A stretch of 11,020 nucleotides of DNA from Bacteroides sp. (GTDB taxonomy: Bacteria > Bacteroidota > Bacteroidia > Bacteroidales > Bacteroidaceae). Within the stretch, counting starts at the first letter, position 1, and each line of letters begins with the position of its first letter. The translations under genes and the position numbers were made by a program. The stretch spans positions 1 through 11,020 of the forward strand of contig DXOJ01000486.1 of the NCBI GenBank assembly GCA_019412865.1. Direction: 5' to 3'. Shown piece by piece: positions 7,836 to 11,020 of this stretch. Below the pieces are notes generated by a model. The model saw only the letters and a program-made list of their open reading frames with translations. It was not told the origin of the DNA and made no database searches.

Positions 7836-9332
7836 TTATTTCTTCTTTATAAATCGATTAATAACAGGAATCTGACTCAATGGTAAATCCTTTTTGATAA
7901 TATAGGCTATAAACAGCAATAAGAGTACGGTACGGAAAGCGAGACGGAGCACTATATTAGGGATAGGAACCTGCTCTCCAATAACGTAAAGTACCGCTGC
8001 CAGCAGAACATAAAGTCCGAGGCTCTTCAAGTCATAATGAATCGGGTATTCTTTCTGTCCTATCCAGTAGGATAGCAACAAGATGACTGCATAGCCCGCA
8101 ACAGAAGCCCATGCCGAAGCAAGATAACCGTAAACCGGCACAAACAGGATGTTCAATACAACAATAATAACACAACCAATCACCGAGAAATAGGCCCCCC
8201 AATAGGTTTTATCCGTCAGTTTATACCAAAAGGAAAGATTGAAATAGATCCCTTTACAGATCTCTGCAAGCATTACAATGGCTACTACCCCCAGACCTTC
8301 CCAGTAACCCCTTGCCACCAGATAACGCAACAAGTCGAGGTAGAACATGACAGCAAGGAAAGCCAGCAAGGAAAATATAAGGAAATACTTCATCGCAGCG
8401 GCATACATCTTCCGGTTGTCTCCTTCTCGGTCTTTGCCAAAAACAAACGGTTCGTAAGCATAACGGAAAGCTTGCGTAAACATTGCCATCACCATCGCAA
8501 TCTTACTGGTTGCTGCATAGATACCCAATTGCACCAACCCTTCCTGCCGGTCTTCAAAAAGAAACGGATAGATCATCTTATCCACAGTCTGATTTAGAAT
8601 ACCTACCAAACCTAAGATTAATACCGGGAAAGAATATACGACCATTCGTTTCAGCAATACCCGGTCCAACTTATAAGCAAACCCCGTCAGTTCCGGGATA
8701 AAAAAGAACATCTGAACAACCGAGATAATCAGGTTGCTAATAAAAATATATCCCACTAAATAATCAGGATCATAAAACCAGGAGATCGTTGACGGACAAT
8801 GTACATTCAGCCACGGGCACACCAATAGGAAAAATAAATTCAAACCGATGCCACCAACGATAGAGAGCAGTTTGATAGCAGCAAACTTAATAGGCCGCTT
8901 TTTATACCGTAAATAGGCAAAAGGAATGCATTGGAAAGAGTCTAAAGCTACCACAACAGCCATCATCGCTATAAACTCCGGATGATCGCCATAATCCAGT
9001 AAATTGGAAATGGGTTGCAGGAATAACAAGCAAAGGAAAACAAAAATCAAAGATACCCCTCCTACCGATAACAAGGAGTTGGCATATACTTTCATCGGGT
9101 CTTCTCCCGATTTGTTGGCAAAACGGAAGAATCCCGTTTCCATACCGAACGTAAGCAGTACAAGCATCAGGGCTGTAAACGCATATACGTTTGAAACAAC
9201 TCCATAACCTCCGGTGGAAGCCGGCAATACCGCTGTGTACAAAGGCACCAGCATGTAGTTAAGGAACCGTCCGACAATACTACTCAACCCATAAATTGCC
9301 GTATCTTTAGCTAATGATTTTAGTCCAGCCAT
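7836..9332 (-). CDS. Polysaccharide flippase, Wzx/RfbX-like (MOP superfamily)
   Basis: This is a 498-residue inner-membrane protein with about 12-14 membrane segments, the normal size for Wzx/MurJ-like flippases of the MOP (MATE-like) superfamily. The N-terminus, KDTAIYGLSSIVGRFLNYML followed by VPLYT, is typical of Bacteroidales polysaccharide biosynthesis flippases: a short amphipathic start, then a helix with Gly and Arg before VPLYT. A charged loop around 215-228 (FAYKLDRVLLKR) precedes the second half, as in the two-bundle fold. The family moves undecaprenyl-linked oligosaccharides across the inner membrane for capsule, O-antigen or related glycans; MurJ-type lipid II transport is a less likely alternative. 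No glycosyltransferases surround it, so it is not in a classical capsule locus. It follows the hydrolase gene by 30 bases and precedes the DUF389 gene by two. Substrate is unknown. Confidence 0.88.
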   Translation of the reverse strand: MAGLKSLAKDTAIYGLSSIVGRFLNYMLVPLYTAVLPASTGGYGVVSNVYAFTALMLVLLTFGMETGFFRFANKSGEDPMKVYANSLLSVGGVSLIFVFLCLLFLQPISNLLDYGDHPEFIAMMAVVVALDSFQCIPFAYLRYKKRPIKFAAIKLLSIVGGIGLNLFFLLVCPWLNVHCPSTISWFYDPDYLVGYIFISNLIISVVQMFFFIPELTGFAYKLDRVLLKRMVVYSFPVLILGLVGILNQTVDKMIYPFLFEDRQEGLVQLGIYAATSKIAMVMAMFTQAFRYAYEPFVFGKDREGDNRKMYAAAMKYFLIFSLLAFLAVMFYLDLLRYLVARGYWEGLGVVAIVMLAEICKGIYFNLSFWYKLTDKTYWGAYFSVIGCVIIVVLNILFVPVYGYLASAWASVAGYAVILLLSYWIGQKEYPIHYDLKSLGLYVLLAAVLYVIGEQVPIPNIVLRLAFRTVLLLLFIAYIIKKDLPLSQIPVINRFIKKK

Positions 9333-9362
9333 GTTTTATTAGTAATTATCATTCAGATTGGT

Positions 9363-10139
9363 TCAACGTTTCTTCTTTTGTTTGAACAACCAATCCATAA
9401 ATCCGGGATAATTGAAAGCCGGATTCCAGCTCCCATGATTACAACCGGGGAATTCAATATATTCCACATCTGCACCGGCAGCTTTCAGTGCTTTATACGC
9501 TTCGCGAGAACCTTTCACCGGAACTACATCGTCCGCATCTCCGTGAAAGATACGAAATTTCACATCCTTGGCAACCGATAGCCGACTTGGATTGACTGTA
9601 CCGCAAATAGGAACTGCAGCTGCAAAAATCTCCGGATAACGCACGACTAAATCATACGTTCCCATCGCTCCCATTGAAAGACCGATAATATAAACCCGTT
9701 GTGTGTCCACTTCGGGCATTACCAGATAAGAGTCGAGCAACTGTTTAAGCGTTTGCAATATAGGACTGATCTCTTGTCCCACTGGCATTTCTGTAGGGAT
9801 AAGCGACTTCGGACGTCCTGTATAAGCCCAGTAACCGTCTGTCGGACACTGTGGAATTAGAACGAAAGCGGGATACTTCTCTTGATTGACCGGATTAAGA
9901 AACATCTGTCCACCATGAGTCAACTGTTTCTCATTATCATTTCCCCGTTCGCCGGCTCCATGCAGAAACAGTACGAGCGGATACTTTTCACCTGGCTTCA
10001 CCGATTCGGGATGAATCATCCGATAAGGTAAAGAGTCTCCTTTAGAAGAGACAAAAATATCCCTCCCATATTCCTGTTGAGCCGATAAAGACAAGCTCAA
10101 AAAGAGAAAAACAAGTAAAGTAGTCCATTGCTTCATCAT
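9363..10139 (-). CDS. Secreted alpha/beta hydrolase (esterase/peptidase-like)
   Basis: This is a 258-residue single-domain alpha/beta hydrolase of the prolyl-oligopeptidase/dienelactone-hydrolase type, often annotated as phospholipase or carboxylesterase. A signal peptide (1-20, ending LSLSA before QQ) predicts export to the periplasm. The oxyanion-hole motif HGAGERG lies at 60-66. The nucleophile S155 sits in GLSMG, the acid is probably D203 in HGDADDVVP, and H235 is in GCNHGSW. All three are in canonical order, so the enzyme should be active. Compact secreted proteins of this form include feruloyl and acetyl esterases and small peptidases; the sequence does not decide among them. Two adjacent ATG codons (10139 and 10136) are possible starts and I keep the first. 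It lies 62 bases after ruvB and 30 before the flippase. A role in trimming envelope or dietary esters is only a guess. Confidence 0.87.
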   Translation of the reverse strand: MMKQWTTLLVFLFLSLSLSAQQEYGRDIFVSSKGDSLPYRMIHPESVKPGEKYPLVLFLHGAGERGNDNEKQLTHGGQMFLNPVNQEKYPAFVLIPQCPTDGYWAYTGRPKSLIPTEMPVGQEISPILQTLKQLLDSYLVMPEVDTQRVYIIGLSMGAMGTYDLVVRYPEIFAAAVPICGTVNPSRLSVAKDVKFRIFHGDADDVVPVKGSREAYKALKAAGADVEYIEFPGCNHGSWNPAFNYPGFMDWLFKQKKKR

Positions 10140-10201
10140 CCAACTATGCTTTATAAAGTTCTTTTATACCGTTAATACCACTTGTCACATGACGCTTTAT
10201 G

Positions 10202-11020
10202 TTAGTCATTAAACAGCGTTTTTTGACTGTTATAAAGACTTCTTCCCAAATGTTTATAGGCAAGTTCGGTCACCTCACGTCCACGGGGAGTACGCTTCAT
10301 AAATCCTTCTTTTATCAGGAAAGGTTCGTAAACTTCCTCAATGGTTCCCGCATCTTCTCCCAAAGCCGTGGCAATGGTAGTGATACCTACCGGACCACCT
10401 TTAAATTTGTCTATAATGGTGCAAAGTATCTTGTTGTCTATCTCATCCAGGCCGTACTTATCAATATTCAGTGCTTCCAATGCAAACTGGGCGATCTCCG
10501 TATCGATAGAACCGGAGCCTTTCACCTGCGCAAAATCACGTACCCGACGGAGCAAGGCATTGGCAATACGGGGCGTTCCGCGGCTACGGGAAGCGATCTC
10601 CGATGCTGCACGTACCGAACAAGGCACATCCAGTATGGACGCAGAACGACGAATGATATTGCTCAAAATATCATCATCATAGTACTCCAAATGAAGATTA
10701 ATACCGAAACGTGCACGAAGCGGAGCCGTCAGCAGACCGCTACGTGTGGTTGCACCAACCAGCGTGAAAGGATTCAAATCTATCTGGATGCTGCGTGCCG
10801 AAGGTCCCTTATCGATCATAATATCGATGCGGTAATCTTCCATGGCCGAATAAAGATATTCCTCCACCACAGGCGACAACCGATGAATTTCATCGATAAA
10901 AAGTACATCGTTCGGTTCGAGACTGGTTAACACTCCTGCCAGATCACCCGGTTTATCGAGTACCGGACCGGAAGTGACTTTAAAGCCAACTCCTAATTCG
11001 TTAGCAATAATATTCGAAAG
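10202..11020 (-). CDS. ruvB: Holliday junction branch-migration ATPase RuvB (5' end off window)
   Basis: RuvB is the AAA+ motor that, with RuvA, drives branch migration of Holliday junctions in homologous recombination and fork repair in the cytoplasm. The frame stays open to the right edge, so the visible 272 residues are the C-terminal four-fifths of a protein that is normally about 340 residues. The Walker A motif lies outside. Visible are [20 protein letters not shown], then Walker B with its DEIH (LFIDEIHRL), sensor 1 ([18 protein letters not shown], including the arginine-finger region), sensor 2 ([12 protein letters not shown]) and the winged-helix DNA-binding domain ([20 protein letters not shown] through [12 protein letters not shown]). 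A GTG near 10933 is internal, since RuvB similarity continues upstream of it. ruvA is not adjacent downstream; what lies upstream cannot be seen. It is the first visible gene of the minus-strand cluster that continues with envelope genes. Confidence 0.97.
   Translation of the reverse strand, partial: LSNIIANELGVGFKVTSGPVLDKPGDLAGVLTSLEPNDVLFIDEIHRLSPVVEEYLYSAMEDYRIDIMIDKGPSARSIQIDLNPFTLVGATTRSGLLTAPLRARFGINLHLEYYDDDILSNIIRRSASILDVPCSVRAASEIASRSRGTPRIANALLRRVRDFAQVKGSGSIDTEIAQFALEALNIDKYGLDEIDNKILCTIIDKFKGGPVGITTIATALGEDAGTIEEVYEPFLIKEGFMKRTPRGREVTELAYKHLGRSLYNSQKTLFND

Noticed and set aside
10140..10201. Promoter or terminator between ruvB and the hydrolase
   Set aside because: No TAnnTTTG match on the minus strand. 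The only hairpin (TATAAA with TTTATA) is short and AT-only, with no T-run.
10199..10930. 243-codon plus-strand open frame
   Set aside because: It lies almost exactly antisense to ruvB, whose motifs are unmistakable. Its translation has no recognisable family features; it is a shadow frame.

Overview
The window looks like chromosomal DNA of a gut Bacteroides or a close relative in the Bacteroidales. It is moderately AT-rich. Its promoters carry the Bacteroides -7 element TAnnTTTG. It encodes an S46 dipeptidyl-peptidase, a secreted GH78 alpha-L-rhamnosidase and a relic of a Bacteroides-type GH2 beta-galactosidase. Species cannot be named from the sequence alone.

Left part (1-627): about 340 bases without a convincing protein gene, but with structure. 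There is a perfect 20-bp AT-rich inverted repeat at 35-85. A leftward promoter-like pair at 273-303 is followed about 110 bases later by a strong intrinsic terminator (118-158). This arrangement fits a small RNA or an attenuated leader for a gene off the left edge. Next comes a plus-strand relic (about 340-627) of a GH2 beta-galactosidase N-terminal domain, cut off at both ends and butted against the 3' end of the rhamnosidase gene.

Middle (621-4288): a minus-strand secreted GH78 alpha-L-rhamnosidase with a complete set of expected catalytic residues, and a divergent plus-strand EamA/DMT-family inner-membrane transporter with its own promoter. The rhamnosidase stands alone, with no SusC/SusD or regulator in view. 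With the GH2 relic beside it, it could be what is left of a polysaccharide utilization locus.

Right part (4317-11020): five minus-strand genes with gaps of 62, 30, 2 and 19 bases and no recognisable promoter motif between them. In transcription order they are ruvB (Holliday junction helicase, 5' end off the window), a secreted alpha/beta hydrolase, a polysaccharide flippase of the MOP superfamily, a DUF389 membrane protein, and a DPP7-type S46 peptidase. They read as one transcription unit joining a recombination gene to cell-envelope and periplasmic functions. This unit converges on the transporter gene with only 28 bases between the two stop codons.

No tRNA, rRNA, CRISPR array, insertion sequence or obvious new defence system was seen. 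The most unusual material is in the first 630 bases.
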